Shown one piece after another: positions 47,100-58,432 of a stretch of DNA of 64,000 bases. The position numbers and the translations under genes were made by a program. The notes beneath the pieces are model-generated. The model worked only from the letters and a program-made list of their open reading frames with translations. It made no database searches and was not told the origin of the DNA. The stretch comes from Nepenthes gracilis (Eukaryota; Streptophyta; Magnoliopsida; Caryophyllales; Nepenthaceae): the NCBI GenBank assembly GCA_033239525.1, contig BSYO01000006.1, positions 17,570,175 to 17,634,174 of the forward strand, given 5' to 3'. Each line of letters begins with the position of its first letter. Position 1 is the first letter of the stretch.

Positions 47100-47820
47100 A
47101 GTATTAGATATAGCATCAAATAGAGTATTTCAATTGATTATCACATCAAACCTATAAACCAAGTCAGAATGACAAAAGTGTTAATCAGTCAATTCGAGCC
47201 AATTTCACATAACACAAAATCCTATTTTGACTCAATTGAGTGATTAGACAAGCAATCAAGTAGTCGAATGATTTAATAATTGTTGAACAGATTGGATCAT
47301 GGTCTAAATAATTAGATATCTGGATGTCTAATCAAATGTTTAATTCAACCAAATAGTTAACTAATTGTGTGGTTAAACAAAATAAATAGTTTATACACTC
47401 TACAATTAATCCAAATAAAGGTCTTCATTCTAATTGATATCAATTACTGATCAATATGGGTTTACCTGCCTCCATAAAAATTCCACAATCAAGGCATGCA
47501 ATATCACGATTAAATTTAGCAATTTATAACTTGCCTAGCTATTTATATTGCCGTTGGTTATTTATCTTCAAAAAGCCTATTTATATCATGATTGATTATT
47601 TATCTTCAAAAAATTGTTATCAGCCAACAATATGATCATAAATACGTTGTATTTTTTACTTAAAAGGGGACAAATTTTGAAAAATAATAACAAAACTAAA
47701 CCTTCACACAATTTATCCTTCCACAAAATTCATAGCCTAATCGGTTCATTTGGCTCTTTCATTCTCTCAGTCTCCCACACTAAATTGTTGAAAATGCTAT
47801 ATAACAAAAACTAAGTAACT
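47100..47820 (+). repeat. Diverged LTR-like repeat (copy 2)
   Basis: Same order of phrases as 28.08-28.76 kb: TTTTGACTCAATTGAG, TTGTTGAACAG, AATAGTTAACTAA, TTGCCGTTGGTTATTTATC, GGGGACAAATTTTGAAAA, CTTCCACAAAATTCATAGCCTA and CTCTCAGTCTCCCAC. No coding sequence. It is a solo copy with no gag or pol beside it. Confidence 0.5.
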
Positions 47821-48354
47821 TTTTTAAACTCCAACTTACTATTATAATGTGTGCAATTCTTATAAAAAGCTGGATAATCTAACTTAAATTTATGAAAATC
47901 TTAATCCAAGTACTAAATTTGCATATTCCCTTGAAATAGACCGCATTGACTGGGACACTCATGCTTCATCTCAATCTATCTCCCCACAATTGGCAATTTT
48001 TTGTTGTTCTTATTTTTAAACAATAAAAACAACAGTGTATAGGCATGGCTCTTTCCTTTGTTCTCCACCGTATGCAAAGTGCCGGGACCGATGACACTAA
48101 CCCACGATTCTTTCGAAAGGGATCTTAAAAAAAAAAAAAATTAAACACTGTTTAGTTAATCTTTTTCAGAATATTATCGAATTACATAGCATTGATACAT
48201 GGATTCTTCTTCTTACCTTTTAGAGGAGAAAACAAAAAAAAGCATGAAAAACAGAATGTTAAAACAAAAGCATTTTTGCGTTTTTTATATTTTTCGTGGT
48301 TTATTTTTCATGTTTGCTTTTGCTTTTTCAGGAGGGAGTGGGAAGGCTACGATG
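47821..48354. other. 3' flank of the HLS1-like gene
   Basis: Downstream of the minus-strand gene end at 48355; it should contain that gene's 3' UTR and polyadenylation region. No other gene recognised. Confidence 0.5.
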
Positions 48355-50391
48355 TTAGAACTCTCTTGGGTCCACAAAAATGGAGAGTTCAGGTGGCGAT
48401 TTGGTCCAGTCACCCACCGAGCCGTCACTGTAGTCCTCCCCAAGCCGCTTCATGCACCATAGATCCTCGGCGCAGGATAGCTTCTTCCAGTGGGGTATTC
48501 CCAGCCTGAGCGGTTCGACACCTGACACCTCCGTGGCCACCACTCCGCACCGATGCTCTCTCGCCAGGTTGTGCGCGTGCCGGCACAGAGCCCTCATCAT
48601 CTTCACGGCCCGTGGGCCTTCGCCGCCCAGCCCGTACAGAAAGTGAAACCCAAAGGGCCGAAACAGCGCAGGGAAGGAAGGAATCTTGAGCCAAGGAAAG
48701 GCACGATCCATGATCCGCGTCGTCTTAGCCAATCCCCTGCTCAGGCGCGACGCGCCACGGACCTCCAGCCTCCAAACGTCCTTACAGTTCCACACGCTAA
48801 GCACGGCCCACGACTCGGGTGGGTTGGAGAGAAACTCATCGGCACCCGGCCAGGACGACTCGGGCGTGAAAGAGCCACGCGGCACGGCGAGGAAGGTGCC
48901 GAGGTTGAGCTTGTTACAGAGGACATGATCGATGTCCCGCGGGAAAAACTCCGTGGTGGAGAAGCGGCGGCGGTACAAGGACTCGGCGTCGGACGTGGAG
49001 AGGCGTACGACGGAGACGCGGGCGGAGACCCGAATCCGGTGGGCGAAGACGGGCTGCACCAAGATGGAAGGCGTGCGGAACTTGGAGTAGCCGCATTTGT
49101 CGGTGAAGAGCTTAACGGACGCGTGGTTGTCGTTCTCGGTGGCTAGGTAAGCATACTCGGCTCCGTTCTCTCTGAACCACTTTTCCATCCTCAATACCAT
49201 CTTCAAGCCTATGCCCATTCGCCTGCAACAATGGAGAGAGAGAGCGTAAGGAACTGCTCCATTAATTCAAAAATAAACATCCCGTCAAGTTAAAAGGCTT
49301 CCAAGTGGGTAAGGGAGTTTCGGCAGACACATCCATGGAAGATAAAAGAAGAAAACTAGGGCATACAGACCTGTGAGATGGAGAGACGCGGAGGCCTAAG
49401 ATGTAGCCAAGTTTGGTACACACAGGGAGAGGTTCGGAGGGATGATCATGGCCGTTCTTAGCGTTCCTGGGGTGCTTCTTGCCACAGGTAACGGTCTTGA
49501 TGCAACCTCTTATCATCCCTACTATCTCTCTCTTCTCCGCTCCCTCTTCTTCTAAATCATCTTTGTCATGGCCTCCCACCATATCAGCCACCTAATTGTA
49601 ACCGAAAACTTTAAATAATATATTTATATCAAGAGGCGTAAATGAACAGTCACCTTTTCCAGTGCAAGTGAACAAAACTTTATGAATCAACATAAGGAGG
49701 AAAACAACAAGAAATTTTAAAAAAAAAAGGTCATTTTCTTTACATCTGACAACTGTTTCATTTGGCCAAATATTATCTTAACCCATTCATCAAATGGTTC
49801 TCCGGGCCCTCCTTAATTACTCCAAACTCCATTAAACCTCCATAGCTTTGAACTTTAAAGTCACATCACCGATGATCCCTCACCTCCATTATCTTTATCC
49901 CGACCAAAAAACAAAGTAAAGTCAGACTTCAAAAGCATTTAAACCATGCGAGTCACTATTCGTGCTGTTCGTGGGTTCTCCTCCCCCACCGTTTAAAGCA
50001 TGAAGAAACGGATAGTGATATACTGCTATTTTTCACTGATTTATATTTTGCAAGCGGTGCGGGTGGGTGGTTCACGCAAACCGAGCACCAGGTCCACCAA
50101 CAAATTAAAGCCCCACGCAAATTAATTAAGATCTTCACTTTCATCCCAATAATTTTTTTTAGCAAATATTTTCCCAGAAAAGTGACAGATTTTTAACAGA
50201 GCAAAGGATGGGAAGTAAAGTACCAGCATGAGAAAAGCAGGGGAATGGCGTATCCTGCAAATAGGGTCACCTAAGAGGTCAGTGAAGAGTGTGAGCTTGC
50301 CGCTTGGCCCCACCTCACACCTCCTTTCCACCTCTTCCACTCCCTCACTATCCTTCTCCGGATCGAACTCTCTCACTACCAGGACCGCCAT
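48355..50391 (-). CDS. HLS1-like GNAT N-acetyltransferase
   Basis: Three exons on the minus strand, 50391-50224, 49591-49371 and 49222-48355, joined by GT-AG introns in phases 0 and 2, give 418 residues, close to the roughly 400 of HOOKLESS1 and its relatives. Exon 1 gives VREFDPEKD, ERRCEVG and LFTDLLGDPICRIRHSPAFLML, the family N terminus. Exon 2 gives EIVGMIRGCIKTVTCG and LGYILGLRVSPSH. The exon 2/3 join creates RRMGIG (130-135), the acetyl-CoA pyrophosphate loop of GNAT motif A, followed by YLATENDNHASVKLF, motif B. The long C-terminal part (NKLNLGTFLAVPRGS, SWAVLSVWNCKDVW, the final WCMKRL and SIFVDPREF) is the HLS1-specific extension. HLS1 works in the nucleus in ethylene/auxin-controlled differential growth; transfer of that role is inference. 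Exon 3 is much richer in GC than its surroundings. I see no defects. Confidence 0.95.
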
Positions 50392-50860
50392 AATCGCTCC
50401 TCGATACTAATTAGATTGCAACGAGACCAAATAACAGTTACGAAGAACAACAAGAACCTATGACTACTAATAAACACCTGGCCGAAAGGGTTAGAATATA
50501 TAATGATAGAAGAATAATCGCGGACCACTAGCCCCAGCTTTCTCTTGGCCGCCGCGATATTTAACTTAACGTGGGATATAAGGAAGCGGTGGGGAGGGAG
50601 AGAGCACCGCGGCGCCGGTATTTAAAGCATTGGATCGAAGAAGAAAACCGCTAGTGAGGAAGACAACACGAAGCCAAAACAATAAAACGCCTAGGAAGTG
50701 AGAGAGGGAGAGCAGAGCCGTTATCGAATGCTAGAGGATCTCTAGGTAGTGAGTAGTTCATCATTGAAGTGATGAAATTATGCCTACGGTGCCTTTAAAT
50801 ACCTGATTTTTCTTCAGAGTTTTGCCTTTTTTTTTCCGGGGGGGGGGGGGTTGAGTTTTC
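50392..50860 (-). promoter_or_regulatory. Upstream region of the HLS1-like gene
   Basis: No gene. On the minus strand a TTATATATTC box (50494-50503) lies about 105 bases before the ATG and is a plausible TATA element. Farther up is a GC-rich block (50520-50640) that includes GGCCGCCGCG and CACCGCGGCGCCGG. A G12-14 homopolymer (about 50838-50850) marks the outer edge. The TATA call is by position and composition only. Confidence 0.35.
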
Positions 50861-52068
50861 TATTACTAATTGTTGAAATAAGAATTTACACCTCGATATG
50901 ATGTTGAGTTTGTCATTTAATATAAATAAATACATTTAAAAATAATTGATATTATCGTTAATAGGGTTGAAAGTACGATATTCATTTACTTAAAAAATAA
51001 ATAGGATATTTTCAAATAATATATTAAAATTTTCATCAAATAAATATTTTTAAAAATAAGGATAAAAGTATAAATTTTTTTGGTGGAGTTTTTACTTCAC
51101 AAATTATCAATATTTTTAAATACATAGTCCTCTTACGAGAGCATCAAAAATAAATAAATAAAAAGCTCCACACAAACTATAGAGTGGTAGAAACAATTGG
51201 CTTTGAATATTGTACACTTTATAACCCAGTCAATAAGATTTTTGGTATGGTATGATTTTAATTAAAATAAGTTCAAAACAATATTTAATGTTATAAAATG
51301 GCAAATCATTAGTATAGAGCACAGGAATATATGATTTGATGGCTTATCAGATATATTCGAATCGGAAGAGGGCCAAAAAGTTGGCTAATATTTGCATATT
51401 TTGTTCATAATAGTTGGAAAAAATAAATAAAATTTAAAAAGTCATAAATTAAAATATTTATCACTGATTCTATTATGTCCCAATCCCAAAATTAAATTAT
51501 ATTAATTTTTAATTTATAATTAGCTTAAATTACATTTTAGTGCTTAATTAATTAAATTTTAATTATTTATTTTATCAATTAAAAATAAAAAATTATATTA
51601 AAATACAAACTTAAAAATTAAATATGGACAAATTATCCATAAATTATAAGTCAAATAACAGAATTTAAAATATTACAATTAAAAATGACTTTAAATACCA
51701 ATAATATATAACATTAAAAAATATATAAAAAGAATTATTCATACTAAATTAAAATAATTAAATTTATAATTTAATCAAACTATTAAAGAAAATCTAAATT
51801 AACTCAAAACACTGGCACCATACATCATCGCTACTTAAAATTATAGTACTTTAACAACTTATGTGAAATTAACAAGCTGAAATTACTTTTCTTTCCAACA
51901 TAATATGTAAATTGATCAAAAAAATCTTAAGTCTAATTTTGAATAGCGATCCTTCAATTCTATCACCTGAAAATAAATACCAAACTCTTTAATCGCAAAA
52001 TAAAAGTATAAGTGAACAATTATTTAATAAAACATATAAATTTTTATAAGTAAATATACATATATATC
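50861..52068. other. Intergenic AT-rich DNA
   Basis: Very AT-rich, with no gene recognised. Confidence 0.55.
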
Positions 52069-52891
52069 TGAAGGGTATGCCCATAATGAGCTAACCCAAG
52101 AATGAGGAACGCTAACCGTTGACCAAATGAAAGGCCAAGTAGACCGGCAAAGCTCAATAATAAGGCGGACAATTGACTCACAAAAACTATCAATAGAAAT
52201 GTTAACCGGAAGCGCCACAATAGGCCAGCCTAAGAGCCAACCTCACTTGAGCCAAGCTCAATTTGGCCCACACTTCTGTCTTCGACCAATAACGGTCTTC
52301 TCCCCTGATTTTACACTCTCCCAAAAGGTAATATCCATTATAACGGTCATTAGAAAATTCAACGCACGTCCCATGAGGAAAGCGTCTGATTCTCTTCCCA
52401 TCTACAGTAAATCTTAACGATTACAAAAGTAAAAATAAAGCAATTATCAAAGAAGTTGTTACCGTCATTAAAGTTCCCACACCAAGAAAGGAAGCCATCC
52501 TACTAGAATGAGAATCAAGCCTTCCTATCCAAGGAAGGCTGCCCAATAGCACAGCTATAAAAGCCAATGGAGTTCTTACTCCAGGGCACGCATTCAATCC
52601 AGACAAAAAACGGTCTTAATACTTGCATACAGCCGCCTTCATCATCAAGTTCTCTCTCTTTACTGCAAAGCTCTCACACTTTCAGTGAATAATTCGCTCT
52701 TTGTCACCACGTTCCCAGCAAACACAGTATTAAGAGTCAGCGTTATTCACGAGCCTGCAAAAGCCTCTCTCAACAATGGCAGTCCACCTTCCCAAACACT
52801 TTCCTATCATTCTCATTCCATTCATTTCATTTACTTTCTTGATTCGAAGACTATTCACTGACTTGAGTGTTGGAGTATTTTCGGTGGTACA
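52069..52891 (+). repeat. Ty3/gypsy LTR (about 820 bp)
   Basis: Begins TGAAGGGTATGCCC and ends ...TTCGGTGGTACA. It contains GCTATAAAAGCC, a good TATA box (52555-52562), and near its end GACTTGAGTGTTGGAGTATTTTCGGTGGT, cut here only for position: ACTTGAGTGTTGGAG (52861-52875) is a close variant of the ACTTGAGCGTCGGAG phrase of plant Tat-type gypsy LTRs. A PBS-like sequence follows directly. No gag or pol is present downstream, so it is a solo LTR with a short leader. The 96-codon open frame inside is not a gene. Confidence 0.75.
52555..52562 (+). promoter_or_regulatory. LTR TATA box
   Basis: CTATAAAA within the gypsy LTR, about 330 bases before its 3' end. Confidence 0.6.
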
Positions 52892-53427
52892 ATCTCGCGC
52901 CGTCACTTGATCTCTCGTTTGTTATAGTAGTGTGCAAGATCCCGACTTAATGGACGGAGTAGGATTCAGACGATCAACTCGACCCAAATCTATTCGAAAC
53001 TTTAATTCAGTACGCATCAATATCAAATGATATATTGAGATTTGACATAATCAAATACCTTAAAAATTAATAATATCATTTTATAAATTCATCATGTATA
53101 ATCTCAAAATCGATATACAATTATATTAAACTATACATGCACTTAAAATATGTTCAAATTATGTAAAAAAATGTTCAATCTCGCGCCGTCACTTGATCTC
53201 TCGTTTGTTATAGTACAAGATCCCAAATCTGGGATTCGACCCAAATCTATTCGAAACTTTAATTCAAGACGCATCAATATCAAATGATATATTGAGATTT
53301 GACATAATCAAATACCTTAAAAATTAATAATATCATTTTATAAATTCATCATGTATAATCTCAAAAGTGATATACAATTATATTAAACTATACATGCACT
53401 TAAAATATGTTCAAATTATGCAAAAAT
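52890..53427 (+). repeat. Tandem duplication of the post-LTR leader
   Basis: Copy 1 (52890-53175) and copy 2 (53176-53427) both begin CAATCTCGCGCCGTCACTTG and end with TATGTTCAAATTATG plus A-rich sequence. Copy 2 lacks about 30 bases of copy 1 (the GGACGGAGTAGGATTC region) but is otherwise nearly identical, which suggests a recent event. Confidence 0.9.
52894..52910 (+). other. PBS-like site after the gypsy LTR
   Basis: CTCGCGCCGTCACTTGA begins 2 bases after the LTR end. It resembles the TGGCGCCGT... sites used by Tat-type gypsy elements, with the first bases altered. It is repeated at 53179-53195. Confidence 0.5.
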
Positions 53428-54400
53428 ATAGAAAATCAAGACTTGGTGATGACCACAACAACAAATAACGAATATTAAAACTCTAGTTATAATTACTTTC
53501 ATATAATCAAAAATAAATATATTACTATTCAAAACCCATATGTGGCAATTTATATATAACCCTATACACGATGTCGAATATCACTATTTTAACTAACGGA
53601 TAATAGGTGTGACATTTAATTTACTTATTATATGTGAAGACATATTTAAATATATGATGTTAATTCTGTATAGCACACGAGTAGAACTCAAACGTGTATT
53701 AAGCGCTAATATTTCATTTTAAACATATATGTGCATCAATGGGTGTGCATTGTGCTCGATCAATCTTTTTAAAACATGCATGAGTACTTCAAAAATGCCT
53801 TTCAGATGCAATCTTATGATCAAAAATATGCATATGTATAAGTTATATACCAGTCAGGCATCATTTAATAAAACGTATTTCAATTTAAAAAATAATTTGA
53901 TCATAAATATTAATTAACATATATATTTTTTATTAACTTAACTTAATTTATCATTATTAAAAATATAATTTGATATTCATATAATACGGCTAAACCATAT
54001 TATTTAATACTATTAATTGATTGTTTCTAATTAAGTTCAATGTTGTGGATTTACTTACTAGGATATATTAGATTAGAAGATTTCAAGTAAAAGACTTAAA
54101 AAAATAATTCATTGTATTTAAATTTTATAGAAAATTATTTTTAAAAACTATTAAAACGATTAAACTTTTTTCCTTTGTTGTTTTTACTATTTTTTAAAAA
54201 CCTTTTTACAACTAAATAACCCTTTTATTTTCCTAACAATATTTAATGCTTGGATCTCACTATTGAAATACCCCGCGTTTAAAAGGTAATTTAAAGTTTC
54301 ACTCATTGGAAATATATATATACTAATTTAATGGGATTTAATTTATTAAATTAATGATATATTCCAATAGAGTAAAGGCGCACACTCTCTCTATCCACCT
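53428..54400. other. AT-rich DNA with LTR-like phrase
   Basis: No gene. The stretch 53490-53550 (ATAATCAAAAATAAATA, then TACTATTCAAAACCCATATG) resembles phrases in the - strand gypsy LTR region at 39.13 and 42.2 kb. The rest is AT-rich. Confidence 0.45.
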
Positions 54401-54680
54401 CTACCTATGAAGCGGCTTATTTAAAGGAATAGGGCGTAAAAGGAATGGCGGCTGAGGCTGCGCAGATCCGTTTTCTGCCTTTCGATTTAATGATTTCTTT
54501 CTTATCCAAAGGTGGCGGTGCCATCATGCCTCGTTCGTAATCATTAACTCCATCCGCCCACGCGCCGCTCTCTCTCTCTCTCTCTCTCTCTATGTATCTC
54601 CTCTTTCATGTCCATCCATCCATGCATTGTACATCATGCATGTCATGGACGATTCTCGAGTGGGCCTACCTTTCTTAATA
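54401..54680 (+). other. GC-richer island with small ORF and CT repeat
   Basis: A sudden rise in GC within AT-rich DNA. A 31-residue open frame (54445-54540, MAAEAAQIRFLPFDLM...) follows a TTATTTAAAGG box (about 54418) that could be a TATA element. A (CT)n run (54568-54592) and a short imperfect hairpin (GTCCAT...ATGGAC, 54610-54650) follow. It may be a small transcribed locus. I recognise no family. Confidence 0.3.
54568..54592. repeat. (CT)n microsatellite
   Basis: About 12 CT units. Confidence 0.95.
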
Positions 54681-55915
54681 AGGAATGTGTAACAATAAAA
54701 AAAATTGTAGCCGTTGCTTGCCTCTTATTCTATGACTAATTGTGCAACGTGTAAAAAGATTATTTAGCAAAATTATTATAATTTTATCGGTATTTATGAT
54801 TTAATGTCTATTTTTTAGACTTTTTAGTTCGGCATCGTGAATATTGTTGGTGGATTGTACGATCGCTAGACTAATCAATGACATCCATAAGTATATTGGT
54901 TGATTATTATCTTAATTTAGACTGATAATGCTTTGCTTTAGTTTAATGATTGTGACCGTTTGTTGACTTATGAAGTTTGTGTATTTCTATAACTCAAGTT
55001 ATGCTTTATAGACAAAGTAGTGTAGGTGTTTGTTCTAATCAATTGATAACTAGTTGGTTTGCTCGGCTGAATTTTCAACATGTGGGGTTTGAAATTTCAT
55101 GATATAGATTAGTTTGGGGACTAAAGTACCCCATTTTTTATCTGTATATTTATTGACATGATATTTTAAAATATCTGAATATAAAAAATATAATGTCAAA
55201 TTTTATAAACTATACTTTGTTACTTTCTCCGTGCAGTGTTCATGGTGATTCCCACAATCATCTTTCATTCCACCGTAACTTCTTTCATCGAGTTTAGTTT
55301 AGGTTATATCAAGTGGTTGATATAAGTAGTTGTACAATATTCAATCTTAGTGAACCAGTTAGGCTAATCTTAAATTAAAAGGTTTAAACCTATTGCTGAT
55401 AGTATCCAGGTGAATCAAATGGGCACGGATTATTATTTATGAAAACATAAAAATTTTATAATTTTTCAAACGTAAATAATTTCAATTTCAGCTCATATTA
55501 CAGGTCAGATTGTTCAAAATATTTGTGCTAAGTTTCTTACAGTTACTTTGTCTTGACAAGTTATTCACGTGCAATTTTAGACAATGAGTTATTTCCATGC
55601 CTACTATCTGTTATTAGTAGTATCATTGTGTCCTGTGTTTATATATATTTCGTAGAATTTAGTCGTTAATATTGTAATAAGTTTTTTATTTATTAAAATA
55701 TTTTGTCCAAACTTTAATACCTATATAGAATTCAATTTTATTTATACATGCTATTTACTTATAGAAATATATATATATTATCTATTTTAAAATTTATTTA
55801 ATTTATCTTGAAATTTTAGCCAATATAAGATTGAAATATAAGTGTCTAAAAATGAAATTTTAAATATGATTTAAAAAATAAATAATATATATTTTATTTT
55901 TTTTTCCTTAAACAC
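54681..55915. other. Intergenic AT-rich DNA
   Basis: No gene or mobile element recognised. Confidence 0.55.
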
Positions 55916-56262
55916 ATGAGTCATGCAGCTGAGACTCATATGGCATGCCATGCTGTTCCCATAAATCAGCTTGGAAGTGGCAACGGGGGGAAGCCATCCG
56001 CCGTCTGCTTCGAGTTCGAACCCTCAGCAATTCCAGCCGTTGATTTCCCTCTCTCCCGCTCACCACCTCCATCGATCGGTAATAATTGGCACGGCAGAGG
56101 TCGCCGGCTCATATGATTATCAAAAGTTAATCAAGACGTACCGTCATGATTTTCTGACAGACAGAAAAGCTAAGATTTTACTGCTGCTGTGGTGCTGGCG
56201 CTGTGATCCAATTATTCTGCCCCAGCCTTTTATATTCTTTTTTTTTTCTTTTTTTTTTCCCC
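55916..56262 (+). other. GC-rich island with Pol III-like box, unclassified
   Basis: GC-rich at 55916-56120, then a T-rich tail (56228-56260). GAGTTCGAACCCTC (56010-56023) resembles a tRNA/SINE B box, with GCTTGGAAGTGG (55969-55980) at roughly A-box distance, so a tRNA-derived SINE is possible. Alternatively it is an exon fragment: two overlapping open frames (66 and 105 codons) cover it and CGATCGGTAATA (56074) could be a donor. Neither reading is supported by a recognisable protein or by a second copy in the window. Confidence 0.3.
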
Positions 56263-56296
56263 GTTACATTGAAACGTTTATCATATAAAAATTTAT

Positions 56297-56636
56297 GTAA
56301 ATGAATATCTCAAGATAATATAAAAATAAATAGCCAAAATTGATCTAAACTCAAAAGCAAAAAGTATAAGCATAATTATGGGCCATATGTCAACTTGTGG
56401 AAGGGAAAATATCACTTGAAATAGTGACGTTATTAAATAGACAAATGGGTTGAAAATACTGAGGAGATATAGAAATATTTTTAAACAACACTTAATTAAT
56501 AATTTTGAAATATTTTTAGGTGAGGTGGGACCTCGTTAGTTTATTTACTTTTATAAAATCCACTAGTATAAATATTAAAAAATTTGAAAAAAATCAAGCT
56601 TATACTTTTGAATCAATCTAATATAAAGCAAAATCT
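56297..56636 (+). repeat. Tandem array unit 1 (partial)
   Basis: Carries only the first part of the unit that follows: ATATCTCAAGATAATATAA, CAAAATTGATCTAAACTC, GGCCATATGTCAAC, TCACTTGAAATAGTGAC and AATATAAAGCAAAATCT. About 80 percent alike to the start of unit 2 by eye. Confidence 0.85.
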
Positions 56637-58432
56637 ATGTAAATGTATATCTTAAGATAATATAAAATAAATAGCCAAAATTGATCTAAACTCAAAAGTA
56701 AAAGTATAAGGACAACTATGGGGAATATGTCAACTCGTGGAAGGGAAAACATCACTTGAAACAGTGACATTATCAAATAGACTAATGGGTTGAAAATACC
56801 ATGAAAATATAGAAATACTTTAAAAAAACTTACTTAATAATTTTGGGATATTTTGATGCCAAGTGGGATTTTATTAGTTTATTGATTTTTATATAGTCTA
56901 CGAATATAAATATAAAAAAAATTTTTAAAAATTAAATTTCTGATATTGAATTACTCTAATATAAAGCAATATTTTATTTATTAATCTATTATTATATAAA
57001 TTTAAAAATATAAATAAATAAATATTTTATTATTTAAAAATAGATAAAGAATCACCTCCTCTCTCTTATTAAGAATAGGCATGCTTGAAAAGGAAACATA
57101 AGTAACCTAATTATAAGCCACCTAGGAAATAAATCCTATAATAATAAATATGAGCATTATTGACAGTATTGGGGATAATGGGCCCAAATTTTTTCATTTT
57201 TTTTTAAAATTTGATATGGCTTGGGAATATAAAGTGACAAAATTATTTTATTAGGTGATGGGTTTTGTCTGTCCAATTTAATAAGGGGACCCACAAGTAG
57301 AAGGGATAGGCTCAGAATCTAAATAATATTCCAACCGATCCAGTCAGTTCAAATGATCCAGCCAACCAAAATGACCTCATTGGTCCAATTAGAACGATCC
57401 ACGATCTTCTTCTCACATATTAAAGAAACTTATTATAATTAATCGAAATAATTTGGTAAATATTTTAAAAATATTTGCTCACGTTCACATGATCGCTCCC
57501 AAAATAATAACATTAGTCTGACAAATTTTTTCAAATGGTAACTGTCACACCAAGTGCTTCCCATAATCATGCCAAAGAAGAAAGAAAATTGCAAGCCAAA
57601 TAAGATTTTTTTATCCATCCAAACAGCTCAACGGGAGGTTGTTACCAACCAGGAGAATTTGAACTACCCGCCAATGTTATAATTACTCCTTCACTACAGT
57701 AGGAAGATGATGAGATTGAATTCCAAAGAAGAGAGATCCAAGCACGCAGACAGAATATAGAGGGGAGAAAAAGAGGAAAAAGAGAGACTCAACCTCTGGC
57801 AACGAGGAGCATGAAGGAGTTCTTCTCCTTCATCTCTCAAACCCATTTGCCAATGAGTATAGTCTTAATATGCCTCTAGCCACTCTCATACGAGTGCAGT
57901 CCCTCTTTCTAAGAGACTATTCATTCATCCAGGTTTCATGCCCTCTCCAAGAGGCCCTCAATTTGGGCACAATATTCTCTATTCAGGAGGCCCGCTCTCG
58001 TCCTAGGCATTCGACTATCTATCCTTGGAGCTAAATCCTCCATCTCTAGGCCACCTCCTGGTTAGGCGCATCTCTAAACCGTCCCTCAATTTGATACACT
58101 TCTAATACACCCTTCAATTGGGTGCACCTTAAAATCGCCACACCGCCGAACACACCTAAATACTCAATTTTTCATTAAATGTATTCTCGTATTCTTTTAC
58201 ATCATCATATTTTTTATTCGATGAGAAATATTTTTGATTGGAATATCAAAGAATGAATCAATGAGTGAATCCTACTAATCCTCTAACCTCTTATTCATTC
58301 ATTGTGTTGTGCAAGTTCCGGGTCAGAAGGTACGGGAATCAGATCGACTTCAATTCGACCAACATGAAAAATCGAGTAATTTCGTAACCTATTATGCTAC
58401 CCGAATCCAGAGACATATCAATAAGTAAAAAA
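56637..58432 (+). repeat. Tandem array unit 2 (about 1.8 kb)
   Basis: The full unit. An AT-rich first part is followed by a spacer and a purine-rich run (57715-57790). A GC-richer block of CCTCCAAGAGG and CAATTGGGTGCACC-type words comes next (57840-58150). It ends with GTGTTGTGCAAGTTCCGGGTCAGAAGGTACGGG-like wording (58302-58335). No protein is encoded. It resembles the non-coding body of an LTR retroelement, but no paired TG...CA ends or PBS were recognised. Confidence 0.8.

Noticed and set aside
48553..49146. 197-codon open frame antisense to the HLS1-like exon 3
   Set aside because: It mirrors a GC-rich true exon and has no family features; low stop density explains it.
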